64,000 bases of DNA from Tanypteryx hageni (Eukaryota > Arthropoda > Insecta > Odonata > Petaluridae): assembly GCA_028673005.1 (NCBI GenBank), contig CM054115.1:56344407-56408406 (forward strand), in the 5' to 3' direction. The position numbers and the translations under genes are program-made. The notes under the pieces were generated by a model, which was not told the origin of the DNA, did no database searches, and saw nothing but the letters and a program-made list of their open reading frames with translations. This document shows, one piece after another, positions 53,151 to 64,000 of the stretch (position 1 is the first letter of the stretch; each line of letters begins with the position of its first letter).

Positions 53151-54105
53151 TCTAAAAAACGGAAATCCATGCAAAAATGAGTATTTGGGTATTGATTATT
53201 GCCAGAAGTTTAAAGTTACGTCTTCTTTATACGAGTATTAAAGTAATATTGAATGTATATTTAATTATAGGGATATCAGGGAAATAAATTAAATTACTGA
53301 TTATAAATGGATAAATATATTTGTATTCATAAAGGAACACTCAATTTTAGGCTATCAGTAAAGAAAATCGTGCAATATACAATAAAACAAGTTAGGAAAG
53401 TGTACAGTGTATCACAAATAGGCGCGTTTCGTGCGATGGAGTATTTGAAACTATACGATATAATTTCACCGAACACACACCATAAAATAGCAAAACACCA
53501 CGACCCTCTGTCTATTAAAAATGTCTTCTCTCCCTTAGTTGGTGCATCAATAAATATATTACGTAATTTTCATGACTAAATACTTCAAAACAATATACCA
53601 TAAATGATTCCAGGGAAATATTCAATTTATATTTAGTGATTTATTTTCTAATCAGTTTTAATTAATCAAACAATCGAAAATTATTTTTTTAATACCTCAC
53701 TTGAGTTCAGTAGTTGTAATATTTGTGTATGTTCTTTTCTTCGCCGTAGATAATCCATTTCCTTCCGCTTATAAATCTTTTATGCATGCGTAAGAAATTA
53801 AATGAATTTTATAATTATAGTAGATCTTATTTACTTCAGTAACCAATAAGATTATTTACGTTGACAACAATTAGGTAGCTATGCATGATTTTTTCTAAGT
53901 TCAAAGCGAATTACAAATTTCTTGTTCAATTTTCTTGATAACGGCTACTCCTACTATAAACATGTATAGGAAAAGAAATAGTCTACGTTACTAGTTCTAC
54001 AGATTTATTTAAAAACTATTTTAATTTGACCAAACATTTACGAGATATAACGGAAAGTTCATTTTTTGTCACCAGTAAAGTGGTACCCCTGATTGATTTA
54101 CGTTA
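53151..54105. other. Anonymous AT-rich sequence
   Basis: A 90-codon plus-strand ORF (53307-53579) has no family signature. Nothing else recognised. Confidence 0.45.
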
Positions 54106-54109
54106 TTAA

Positions 54110-54265
54110 TTTTTTTATTTTCTTATTATCTTTGACTGTAAGTTCTTAATATCAAATTTCATAAAAATCCGTTTGGTAGAAGCCGAGAACGAACATACGG
54201 ACGGACGGACAGACAAACCGATGCTAATAGGCGCTTATGCTGGAAGCGAAACGCGCCAAAAAAAC
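54110..54265 (+). repeat. Family E repeat tail, copy 2
   Basis: AATATCAAATTTCATAAAAA, TCCGTTTGGTAGAAGCCGAG, then ACGGACGGACGGACAGAC and GGAAGCGAAACGCGCC. Confidence 0.65.
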
Positions 54266-54269
54266 GCAA

Positions 54270-55385
54270 GAGCTTGAAAAGGAAAACCAAATTAAACGCA
54301 GCGCTCTCCCTTTATTAATAAATTGCAAATTACTTCAATGTATACTAGTATTTCTCTATGTAAACGCGGTCTCACAATCTGAACTTTTCACCAAGGCAAA
54401 AAGGTTCTGAAATTAAACCGAACCCTATAAATTTCATGGTAGCAAGCACCCTTTGAGATAAGACATGCGCCCTTTTTCTGCAGCTGTGAATTTTTTTCCG
54501 ATTAATTCATTCGCAAATGTAATTTATTTTGGGGAAGAGAAGAAATACTATTAAAGGAACATGTTGCTAATCGTCTCTCAATTTATTCAGACAGCTATTT
54601 CCTGAAAAATAATTCTCTTAATCCAGATCTCTATGCATCTTTTCCCTTCTTACATTCGGCAATTTTCTTTCGCCTTTTTCCTCATACCCATTAATCTGTT
54701 CGGAAAACTTCCTTTTTCTTTCCGTTATTTAGTTGCAAATAGAATCTTATTCGTTCCAGCACCATCAGCCAAAGTTATGCACACGTAACAGGAAAGAAAA
54801 CAAGAACTTTTAATTAGTGTTCAGTGAGGGCTTTCTTTGGTTTTATAAATATTGAATACAAAATTATGATCACAACCTTTTCGATTTCGTCAAAATTTTA
54901 TCCTTTTTTCTTCCTTTCTACCTGCTGTTTGTTTGTGTTTAAAATCGATTTTAAAATAATAAAGAATGATATCAGCATTACATAACGAATGTATAATTGA
55001 ATAGTGAACGTAAATCAGAGAAGCAAGTAGGAGTTGAAATGGCTATTGGTAAAGACATCCGCTGCACTAGAGGAAAGTATTTATGCAAATTCTCCGAGAA
55101 TAAGACGGTCAACTTATAGAGGTTAGACTGCGTAATTTTAATATTAATGAAATAAGACCTACATTTCGCCAGATAAGGGATCAACCGAATTACTTCTCGA
55201 TGATCATAAAAGAACGTATCATATTTCTCCTGGACAATGTATCATATTTTCAGCGTGCAGGTTAACAATGCGGGCATGAACACCGGCGATAGCAATAGTG
55301 ACAGGCTCATCGCCCGCCGCCATCACAATCCCCCTCCCTCGAAGGAGAGTTGTCCCGGATTAAAAGATGTGGACCGGTATAAGAG
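54270..55385. other. Anonymous sequence
   Basis: No recognised gene, RNA or repeat. Confidence 0.45.
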
Positions 55386-55389
55386 GTTT

Positions 55390-55600
55390 GTGAGATAAAA
55401 AATAAGATAAAAAAAGAAGATAGGTGGAAGGAGAGAGAGAAGGTGAGAGGAGAGAGAGGGTGGGAGGAGAGGGGGTGGGAGGAGAGTGGGTGGGAGGAGA
55501 GAAAGTGGGTGGGAGGAGAGAGAGAGTGGGTGGGAGGAGAGAGAGGGGGTGGGAGGAGAGAGGGGGTGGGAGGAGAGAGAGGGAGTGGGAGGAGAGAAGA
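55390..55600 (+). repeat. GA/GGGTGGG minisatellite with G-quadruplex motifs
   Basis: Units of GGGTGGGAGGAGAG of 16-26 bp repeat about seven times from 55458 to 55593. GGG (55458-55460), T, GGG, AGGAGA, GGGGG (55471-55475), T, GGG (55477-55479) satisfies the canonical four-G-run quadruplex pattern. Overlapping ORFs on both strands are compositional. Confidence 0.93.
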
Positions 55601-55659
55601 CAAAGGAGCATGAGGGAGATGTGGGTGGGGAAAGTAGCAGAATTTTGGACCTAACATAG

Positions 55660-55835
55660 CGGGGATGAGAAAGGTGGAAGAGAGTGGAAGGGATACACAA
55701 GGCAAAGGTGCGCAGCCAGGCAGGGAGGGAGGAGGGGTTGAGAGATGGGGCAGAAAGGAGGTGGGTATAAAAGAAGAAAGGGGAGAGAGAGAGAGAGAGA
55801 GAGAGGGATGGGTTGGGGCAGGAGAAGTGGTTCAG
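55660..55835. repeat. Polypurine tract (plus strand)
   Basis: GA-rich continuation of the preceding minisatellite, ending in an (AG)n run (55786-55806). Confidence 0.88.
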
Positions 55836-55904
55836 AAGCATTGGCAGTGTTACGGAACCTTCGTTAGGCGCCAAAGATTAAATTTACGCTCGGACGACTT
55901 GAAG

Positions 55905-56310
55905 CCGAGCCCCCCTTCTTGTCTCTCCCTAATAACTCCCTCCCTCCCCTTCCCCACCCTCCCTTCCACCATCTCCTCTACTCCCTCTTTCTCTCACCCC
56001 TCTTTCCTTCCATCTCCTTCCTCTCTCTCCCATCCCCTTCCCTTGTCTTTAATTCTCTGCCTTTTCCTCTCTCTCTTTCTTCCTCTATTCTATACACTCT
56101 CCCTCTTCCTTCCGTCCTCCATCTCTCTTTCCTTCTCCCTTTCTTTCTTTCTCCCTTTCTGTCTCCCTATTTCACCTTCTTCCCGTCCTCCCTCTTCCAT
56201 CCTATCTCTTCAACCCCTCAATTTTGCCCCTCTTCTCTTCCCCTCAATCCTTCATCTCTTTTCTTCTCTCTAATCTCTCTCTCTCCCTTTCTCTGTCTGC
56301 CTCAACCCCA
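55905..56310. repeat. Polypyrimidine tract (plus strand)
   Basis: CT-rich for about 400 bp, so the strand bias flips about 70 bp after the purine tract. The 137- and 202-codon plus-strand ORFs (Ser/Leu/Pro) over it are compositional. Confidence 0.9.
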
Positions 56311-58775
56311 ACACACGCATTACACTTCTTAAAACAAGCGTGCGCCATTTCGAGACTCCGCGGCGTGAGTAAGAGGAAGCGTAGGGGAGTGGATGGGGAG
56401 CGAAGACAGGCCAAAGTACGTGGAGGGTTCGGTCGGAAGGACGCGGCATCTTTGAGTGTGAGTCCCTCGCACGCACCTGGTACAGTATGTAGGATTACAA
56501 TCCCGTTTGTCTCGACAAGGCTCAGTGTTTAACATGCACGCACGCACAATATAAGATTAAAATAATGAAAACTATATCCATTATTAAAGGGAACGAACGA
56601 GCTGCTTCTTCCATTGTAACCCACAACGACGTGCGGAGCAATTCAACGAAAGAAACTTTTTCTTTTGGCTATCACAGCAAAGAAGAATTAAACAATTAAT
56701 TGAAAAGAAATGCTGGAAGAAACTGGAAGATGAATGCCTGAAAACAAGTGGAAATAGATGAAGAAGGAAAAGAATGAGAGAGAAGACTAATAATAATAAT
56801 ATTCTTGTAGGCGATACTGAAAATTGTAAAGCTAACAGCGCCATGAAAATAGAATAACTCAATGAGAAATCGAAGTATGGCGATGAAAGACAGTGATAAA
56901 AGTAGAAACGAGATGAAATAATTAAAAAGTGAGGATTGGAAAAACAAATGATAAATATAACTGAAAGTATAAATGAAAATACAATAAGGTTAGACAAAAA
57001 TTGAAACTCTAAATAAACACAGAACGAGAAAATATAATTTATAAGAGACGAAAGAGAGAAAAATATTGATAAGGAAAACAGGTGAAAGGAAATGAAGAAT
57101 AAACAGAAAATGGTGCGAATAATTTAAGAAGGTGAGATGGGAATAAAATGAAAACTTGTAATATACAATAAAACTAGTATAGACTGGAAGAGGATCAAAT
57201 GAATTACGATCTGAAACATATTCAAGACAAGGTTGCGACCATTGATGCAGGAATAGTTACGCTAAAACAGCTTATCATGACTTTCCCATAATTACTACTA
57301 ATACATAATTACTAATTACTATGGTTTCTGAACTCTACGACAAATTTCAATATTTATCGATGATTGGAAAACCTCTGTATGATCCTACTACGGAATAACT
57401 ATATGATTTAATTATGTCCACAAGGAAGAAACAAACATACCCTGTAGTTTTCGGGTGTTGAAGTAGCGAAACATTTTAATAATCTGTAGAAAATTCATCA
57501 TATATATATTTGTGAAAATAGTCTAGACATTCTTTATCTGGCGTTAATGCTAGACGATCAATAAGTATTTTATGAGTTTCAAAGGAAACGTTTGACATAG
57601 AAAATGGTTTTAGCATTACGTCAGGTGATTTTCGCCGTATTATCAAGAGAATGTCCACCATGCTCCGGCAGTCATTCATTGAAGAAAACTTAGTTAATTT
57701 ACAAGTGACCTTAAGCGATATGATTTAAGTTAAACCATTCACATAAACATTGCCGATCTTGAAGAGGGTTGGTTGACATAACCGCTTTGTACGAGTACTT
57801 CTTGAATCAAAGAGTCGAATCCTATTAAAAGCAGTCAAGTTTGTTCCTGCCATTGTTACGTAATTCTGATGGCTGCTTATACGCTGGAGGTGAATAAATA
57901 CAGAAAATATATGCAAGAGTCACCTCATAAATATTTTCAAAATGGCCACCTTTTTATCAATTATACACTGATTAATATGAATTAAAAATTTAATATGTAC
58001 ACCATAAAACAAAACCTGCGATATTAATCGATTATCTTTTCAACGAAATGTATTTATTTTGAAACTGTTAAAAAAACAGATTGTTCTCTCCCCATTAAAT
58101 AAAATGAACTTAAAAGCAAAAAAAACTGTAATAAACTCATCGTATTTTTAACTTACAGTTAGAGAAAATACCTATTTATGTTATTTTCTCGTAAAAGAAC
58201 CCCCTTGGTTGATAATCTCTAAACAATCGGTTTACCGAATAAAAAAATATTGATATCTAAGCACCCATATTTCTGCCGTTCAATCATTTCAAAGTGCGGT
58301 ATTTTAACGCACGCATGAGGAATAACAGTGTATTTATAACTTTTTCTTCGACTGTTTAAAAATAAAACCGTGATACCAGACGCTAGATGTTAGCAAAATA
58401 GCTGCCATGGCGAAAAGCACAATCGCCAAACGTCACGCATATATTTATAGCTGTTAGTGGGCTCCCGTGAGCCAAAAATTAAGACAACTTGCATTCCAAC
58501 CGACTCACTGATTCTATGGTTTAAATCCCGCCAAGCGCAAAGAATATTCATTGTCTACCAATCCTTCGGATTTTAAAAATATTTCTTAACGACTCAAAAG
58601 TGACCAAAAAACACATAAATACGAAAAGGTCGTATTCTTTATTCCCATCCCGACTGTTTTTGTTCCATCTGACTATTGTTCTACCATTCATTCTACTGTT
58701 TTCCCCTCCTACTCTTAGCTCTTCCTTTTGTTGCCACCCTTGGAAGGGACGGAAAATGAGGTCATTTTAGACAGA
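56311..58775. other. Anonymous sequence
   Basis: About 2.5 kb. 56340-56480 is GC-richer. Minus-strand ORFs at 57476-57679 and 57725-57916 have ordinary amino-acid composition but no domain I recognise. Confidence 0.45.
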
Positions 58776-60535
58776 AAAAGGACAAGCAGAAAAATGTTAA
58801 CCAAGATATGCGAATTAGATGAAGAATGAGACAGAGGGAGAGATAGGTAGATATATATGATTTATGCTGGAGGAAATTGGGGTTGAGAAGGGAATATGTT
58901 GGAGATTATAGGTCAAAAATGAGAATAATATGGAAAGAGATAAATAGAACGGAGTAAGAGAAACGGTCAGGTCAGAAAAGGTGAGCCAAAGAGGTAGGTC
59001 ATATGTGGTTACGGGTGAGAGGGCGATGGGGATTTAGCTGCGTGGTGAAGTAATGCTTCGATGAAAGAGGCTGACATATGTAAATGGTCGATAAAAGGCG
59101 TCGGAAAGGGAAGTTCTGAGAGAGAATGAGGTAACAAATTGGAGCATAAGGGGCAGATTTTGAGGCGCCATGAGGAGCGATTGGTTAATTCATAGCTTAG
59201 ATTTCCCGCCGCAGACGCGCGCGCCACAGTTGGCAAGCACCTGATCTGAGAGTCACATTCACATGATTAATAAATTACTGATGCATTGGTTGGAGCTGTG
59301 TACATCACTGAGAATACTTCAAGGTCAAATGCTAGAGACCAAATGAGGCTAATCAGAGCCTTCTTCATACAGCTTCTTGAAAATATCAACGTAGATCACA
59401 ATCAAATAGTAGGTGAAAGTGAATTTGGTTAGAAGTTCAACGCTTAAATATAGCCTCAAAGTATCTTTAATGATTGCAAATACTATAGTTCTGCAGACGG
59501 AACTTAAGAAATGAGAAGTAATGCAGGTCTAGTTCTAAAAAATTGTGTGATACGCCATTGAATTGAGATATGAGTACGTTTTGAAGAACAGGATCTCGTA
59601 ATAACATTACCAATTTTTTATTAATCTGACAATGAGCTATACATACAAACTTGATTTATCATATATTTGATGAGCATTCATAAGAGCACAAGTCAAACAC
59701 TGACATTTTCAGGCGATCGTTTAGAAGTTTGTAAGAAATCCTGCAAATCGGAAATAAGAGATAATTAGGCCCTTTGTGCATACGTCCACATCTTAAGAAG
59801 TGAACAAGATTGACTTATGCCCTTTATACCAGCCTAAAGAGATGAATTTCCCCAACTACAAACAACATAACTCAATACTGAAAAAATAACTTGTGCCCTT
59901 TTGATCGCTGCCAAAAAAATATTTGACAAAATTTTTACCTGTAATGAATTTCTATTGACATTTTTAATCTAGCTTATATGCCCATAGCTAACTCCAAATT
60001 AATAAAAATGCTATCAAAAGAAGACATGTTCACAAACCACCTTTGATAAGCTTCAGCTATAATTTTATTGATCAGTAAATTGAATTATCAGATTTACCTC
60101 TACCATTATTTTTATCAGTTGTTTCATTTATTTAAACTGTTATGTTCAAAATTGTCCTATTTGTTTAAGTCCTACATGGTCATATGGTTTCACTTTTATG
60201 CCTGTCCACTGTGGAGCTGTTAAAATTGGAATCGTGGCTGAAACAAAAGCCTTAGAAAGGTGAAATTTTCAACGTGCATGCGCAATGCAAATCTCATAAT
60301 AAAACATGAATTCGGTTTAATAAAAATCTCCTGGTTACCCATCAGTCATACACTTCCTAATACTGAAATATTGGTTTTAGTGAAAAGACTAAATAGGTTA
60401 AACTTGCTGAGCATAGTTATAGTAATTATTCAATTCAAGACAATATGCATCAGTTTCAATGGCGAAAATATAATTTGTAATAATAACACTGTGGCACGCG
60501 TATAAACTGTAGTTTTACAATGTGAGTCATCATTA
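58776..60535. other. Anonymous sequence, purine-rich at the left
   Basis: 58780-59170 is purine-biased. Nothing else recognised. Confidence 0.45.
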
Positions 60536-60539
60536 AGGG

Positions 60540-61300
60540 CAGAATTACAGCGACAGGAAGGGCAGCGCATAGCAAGGAAAGAAAGAATAGTCTGTGGAAG
60601 AGGACAGATAAAGACGAGGCAGCAAGGTCGAAGGGGAGCGAGGAAGTCGGGCAAGAAAATACGTAGGTGTGGATGGAAATGTGAACGAGACAGAGGGAGA
60701 GGGAAGGTGGGCTGGCGTTCATGTGGTCGAAGAGTAGGGCTGAGGTAGTATACTTGTGGTCGGGATGAAGGAGGGTTGGATGACAAAAAAGAGAAGATTG
60801 GAATGGGAGTGCAAAACGTGTGGCGAGAGAATGTGAGAGGTGAAGAGGAAGACCGCGAAAAAAAGACGGGAGAAAGAGGGGAGATGAAAGCAGAATGGGG
60901 TATTAGAAAGGTGGAGGAGAAAAGAGAGAGGGAGGGGAGTTAGCGATAGGTGAGAAAGGAAGAAAAGACAGGTAGAAAAGAAGAGATATAGGAGAGACAG
61001 ATGTAGAGAGGAAGTGGCCGAGAGAAGAGAGGGGATGAAACAAAGGAAGACGAAAAGAGAAAAATGGTAGAGAGGGAGAGGGGGAGAAACAACGGAAAGA
61101 ATAGAAAAAAGGATAGGGAGGATGGAAAAAAAGAGCGAGAGGCAGAAAAAAGAAAAGGGGAAAGGTGGAGAGGGGGAAATACAGAGGAGCAAAGGAGAAG
61201 AGTACACTGCGCCAAATTCGAGTTGGAGCCCAAGAGAGAGGGAGCGAGGGAGAGGGAAGGGGAGAAGACTGATGAGCTAGTAGGAGGACACATATATATA
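60540..61300. repeat. Long polypurine tract (plus strand)
   Basis: About 750 bp GA-rich. Minus-strand ORFs of 162, 163 and 204 codons overlap in three frames and are Ser/Leu/Pro/Phe-rich; the plus-strand frame gives Arg/Glu/Lys. None is a supported gene. Confidence 0.9.
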
Positions 61301-62985
61301 AGAGCGGTGCCAACTCCGGTCCCATTTCGAGGAGGGGAGCGAAGGGCTCGGAATGACCCAAAGGGGTTCGCAGTGAGGTGACCGAGAGCGGCAAGAAAAA
61401 TTAATGGAGAATTAAAACGTGCGCGCGAGATGAGAAGGCGGTCAAAGTAGATCGTAATGGAGAGAGACGAGGAGAAAGATTTTTTAGAGGTAGGCCAAGG
61501 AAACAAATAACGACATGGCACGCGTCGCATGTGAATTCCATTGCGGGCCTTCATTCACGGCTTTACCGTCCGTGACAAGACGTAAATATGACACACAAGA
61601 TGGAGACGATTTTGAATTGCCTCTTCGTTTCTTATCCCTTGCAGTTACGGTTCGGCAGTTATAGCTCAGAACAAACAGACTGCAAACACACACTTGTGAA
61701 TATCTTCATTTATTCCTGATATTTATATCATTCCCTCCAATAGCGGGAAATTTAAAACGAGTCGTAACGATCGAACTTTACACTCAATTTCTGATAGGCC
61801 TAACACTAGAGCAATTAAATCTGCTATTCTCATCTTCCTTACATGTAGATGCAGAAATGTGGCAGCAAAAGCGAAATTATGTCGGCAAAATTTTAACTCT
61901 AGGGTCATTATGCGTTTCGTCTACGACATAGTATTCATATTTATTCAAAAAAGAAATTGCAAGCTCACCTTATGGTTCGGATCCAACAGATGAAGCTAAC
62001 TCCGGTAATCACAAAACATAAAACAAGATTTGCACTTCTGCCACAAAGAAGCCGTCCTCAGAGAAGATCCACCGATCGCTGATCCTACAAAAAACCAGTG
62101 CTATTTGCATTATTTAATAAATTTTATCTCCACTCTGATTTTTATTATTCTATTACATAATTTATTAAAGTCGGTAAGTTAGTTGGGCTGGAAGACTATG
62201 ATAAATAAAAAATTACAATACATATTACCAACCGATTTAGCATTTATTTTAGCGTTACTCAGAATTACTATTATTAGATAGTGAAACGTTTATGATGGTC
62301 TTCAAAATAACTATACTATTTACTAGCTACTCCTACCCAATTTATCCAGTGAAATGGCTCATACTTATTATTATAGAACATCCCAGGCTCTGATTATTAA
62401 CACATATAACACCAATTTTGCAAAAGGATATTGTATGTGAAATCTTTTTGTTGGATTTGCGAAACTTTGAACTTATCTTTAAATTTTTAAAGGATATATT
62501 GCATTAAAGTTGATTATCATTGTGTGCTATTAATGCCATCTTTTTTAGAATTTGAAATTTGTTTCTGATAAAAATAAGTTAATAATGTAACAAAATTTAC
62601 TTCAGAACTTAAATACATATACTACTAGAATACCGTTACTAGTAGGTTGTAAGTGATGAATATTTTTTTATCACAGTCTGTTAATCAGCAGAATTTATAA
62701 ACAGAAAAATTAACAATTCTAATGGTATGGGAAGAAAAAGTGAGTCACAGGCGGATTGTGGCATAGAATTTTTCATATCTCCAGGTATATTAGCAACGGA
62801 TCTGAGGTCCAAGTGCATTCACTTAGGCTAATTTTGTAGGGTTTTAACTCACGTTTATTATGATCATTTTCCTAAACATTTTTTTTTTATTTAGAGAATA
62901 ACAGGTCTATTCTGTCATCTAGGATTCGTTTTTTTAGTTCGCTATAAGAGGTTTAGGCTATCAAGTAAATTCTTCACAAAAACCA
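61301..62985. other. Anonymous sequence
   Basis: A balanced stretch at 61300-61600 is followed by AT-rich DNA. 62035-62080 (CTTCTGCCACAAAGAAGCCG, TCCTC) weakly resembles the centre of the MITE at 11144-11302. Confidence 0.45.
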
Positions 62986-62999
62986 TGATTCACTTTAGT

Positions 63000-63470
63000 T
63001 GTTTCATTAAAAACATTAAATTACTGCAATCGTAACTTATAATATCAGATCCCTTTAAAAGCATTGAGGCCGTTGCCATAGAATTTAAAGATTTTCATTG
63101 TTGAATAGAGGAAAAAATTCACACTTTTTTCCGATTTAAAGCAGATATTTACACTAATTCAGTATGTATTTGACTTTTTCCTTGAAAAATTAAGATCTCC
63201 GTTCTTTCAGCTAAACAACTTATTTTTTCCGAATTCGTATCGCAATTTTAAGTAATTTGAAAATGGATTTTTAGAAAACCTTGCGGTGAATTCCATGCTT
63301 TTCTTATGGGGTATTGGAATGGAACATTGGGGTTAAAAACCCCTTAATTATTAACTTTTTTGAGATTTTCGATTTTTATCTTCGGTTTTGCCAATTAACC
63401 TACCTACATGCCAAATTTCAGATTTATAACCCTTCTAGAAGTACCTAAGAGTTTTGTGTCAGTGAGTGAG
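63000..63470 (-). repeat. Family C repeat, copy 3
   Basis: Minus-strand match to 36190-36620: CCAAATTTCAGATTTAT end, GGAATGGAACATTGGGGTTA, TTTTTAGAAAACCTTG, CTTTCAGCTAAACAAC and a GTTGCCATAGAA-type start. A short (GTGA)n run (63460-63485) lies at its outer edge. Confidence 0.88.
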
Positions 63471-63485
63471 TGAGTGGGTGAGCGA

Positions 63486-64000
63486 GTTAGTGAGGCACAA
63501 GTAGCTATATTATTATAGATATAACAATTTATTTGTATTTATTTCTAGTAGGCATTAACAGTACAATTCGAATTTACAGAATATTTCCAGTATTTTATTC
63601 AAATAAACATTTTCAACATCGTTAGAAATCAAAATCGAAATGTATTCGATCAAGATGACGTAATATCGTCTACGGGCTCAATTTTGCACGTAATACTAAC
63701 GCCTTCAGCTTGCAAAAATGTGCGTTGTTATAGTAACTAAGATTTCTTACCGAATAAAATCTTAATCGCGGGCGTTATTTCAGCCACCGAACTAAAATTA
63801 GGCGTGGATTCATATCTTCTTTCATCTAAGAAGCAATTTTATTCTTTTGGCCTCATTTACGTCTAAGTCTCGAGTTCGTATCTCAATTCTAACTAATTGT
63901 AACGTTCAACTTTAGAAAGGCTTGCTCGCAACGTTTCATCTCTTCCCATGTTATTCAAATGTAGGAAAGATAAGCTCTTAGAAACAAACCTATGAGCTCA
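63486..64000. other. Anonymous AT-rich sequence
   Basis: No recognised feature to the end of the window. Confidence 0.5.

Noticed and set aside
55307..56332. Long Ser/Leu/Pro or Gly/Glu/Arg ORFs
   Set aside because: They overlap in several frames over polypurine or polypyrimidine DNA; the composition explains them.
60719..61554. Minus-strand ORFs of 162-204 codons
   Set aside because: Three frames open at once over a GA tract, with no domain and no start context.
1..64000. CRISPR array, bacterial operon or prophage
   Set aside because: The repeats are transposon families and microsatellites; composition and elements are eukaryotic.

Overview
This 64-kb window is AT-rich, gene-poor eukaryotic DNA. 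It is most likely an arthropod (insect-type) genome: it holds mariner, hAT and pogo-like DNA transposons, an RTE-like LINE with an APE-type endonuclease, a CR1-like LINE, Helitron-like and Penelope-like repeats, and dense (TA)n and polypurine microsatellites. I recognise no host protein-coding gene, rRNA or functional tRNA. The only long intact coding sequence is the single ORF of a CR1-like retrotransposon on the minus strand (18354-21584, 1076 codons).

Layout. 1-6.4 kb: a (CA/TA)n tract, a Penelope-like repeat with a hammerhead-like core, a duplicated module, a LINE fragment, a complete but dead mariner (2597-3892, DD34D, TA duplications), a 329-bp tandem repeat, and a repeat ending in a Helitron-like hairpin. 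6.4-11.1 kb: a 4.7-kb hAT element with an 8-bp target duplication; its transposase ORF is interrupted by a pogo-like non-autonomous element (7883-9399), which itself carries another repeat family. 11.1-13.8 kb: a MITE, a 646-bp fold-back with tRNA-like boxes, and a strictly 21-bp-periodic minisatellite. 14.8-17.3 kb: a mosaic of Penelope-like pieces, (TA)n tracts and Helitron-like ends. 17.3-23.6 kb: the RTE-like LINE, split by the CR1-like LINE in opposite orientation; removing the insert restores the outer reading frame. 23.8-33.3 kb: a DUF4817-like fragment, a second mariner fossil, a hAT MITE with a perfect CTCTAGAG duplication, tRNA-like segments, and a second hAT fragment. 35.4-44.1 kb: a cluster of one dispersed repeat family in both orientations, plus a 115-bp-arm hairpin. 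46-61.3 kb: long polypurine and polypyrimidine tracts, one with G-quadruplex motifs, separated by anonymous AT-rich DNA. 63.0-63.5 kb: a third copy of the repeat seen near 5 and 36 kb.

The window is a record of nested insertion. The CR1-like element is younger than the RTE-like LINE it broke. The pogo-like element is younger than its hAT host. (TA)n tracts repeatedly form the seams between unrelated repeats. The most notable biology is a 2A-type DIEINPGP motif near the N-terminus of the intact CR1-like protein, and two copies of a hammerhead-like core whose stem II differs by compensating changes.

Limits: all repeat-family and similarity calls were made by eye from motifs and internal comparison. 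Repeat boundaries given as round positions are approximate.
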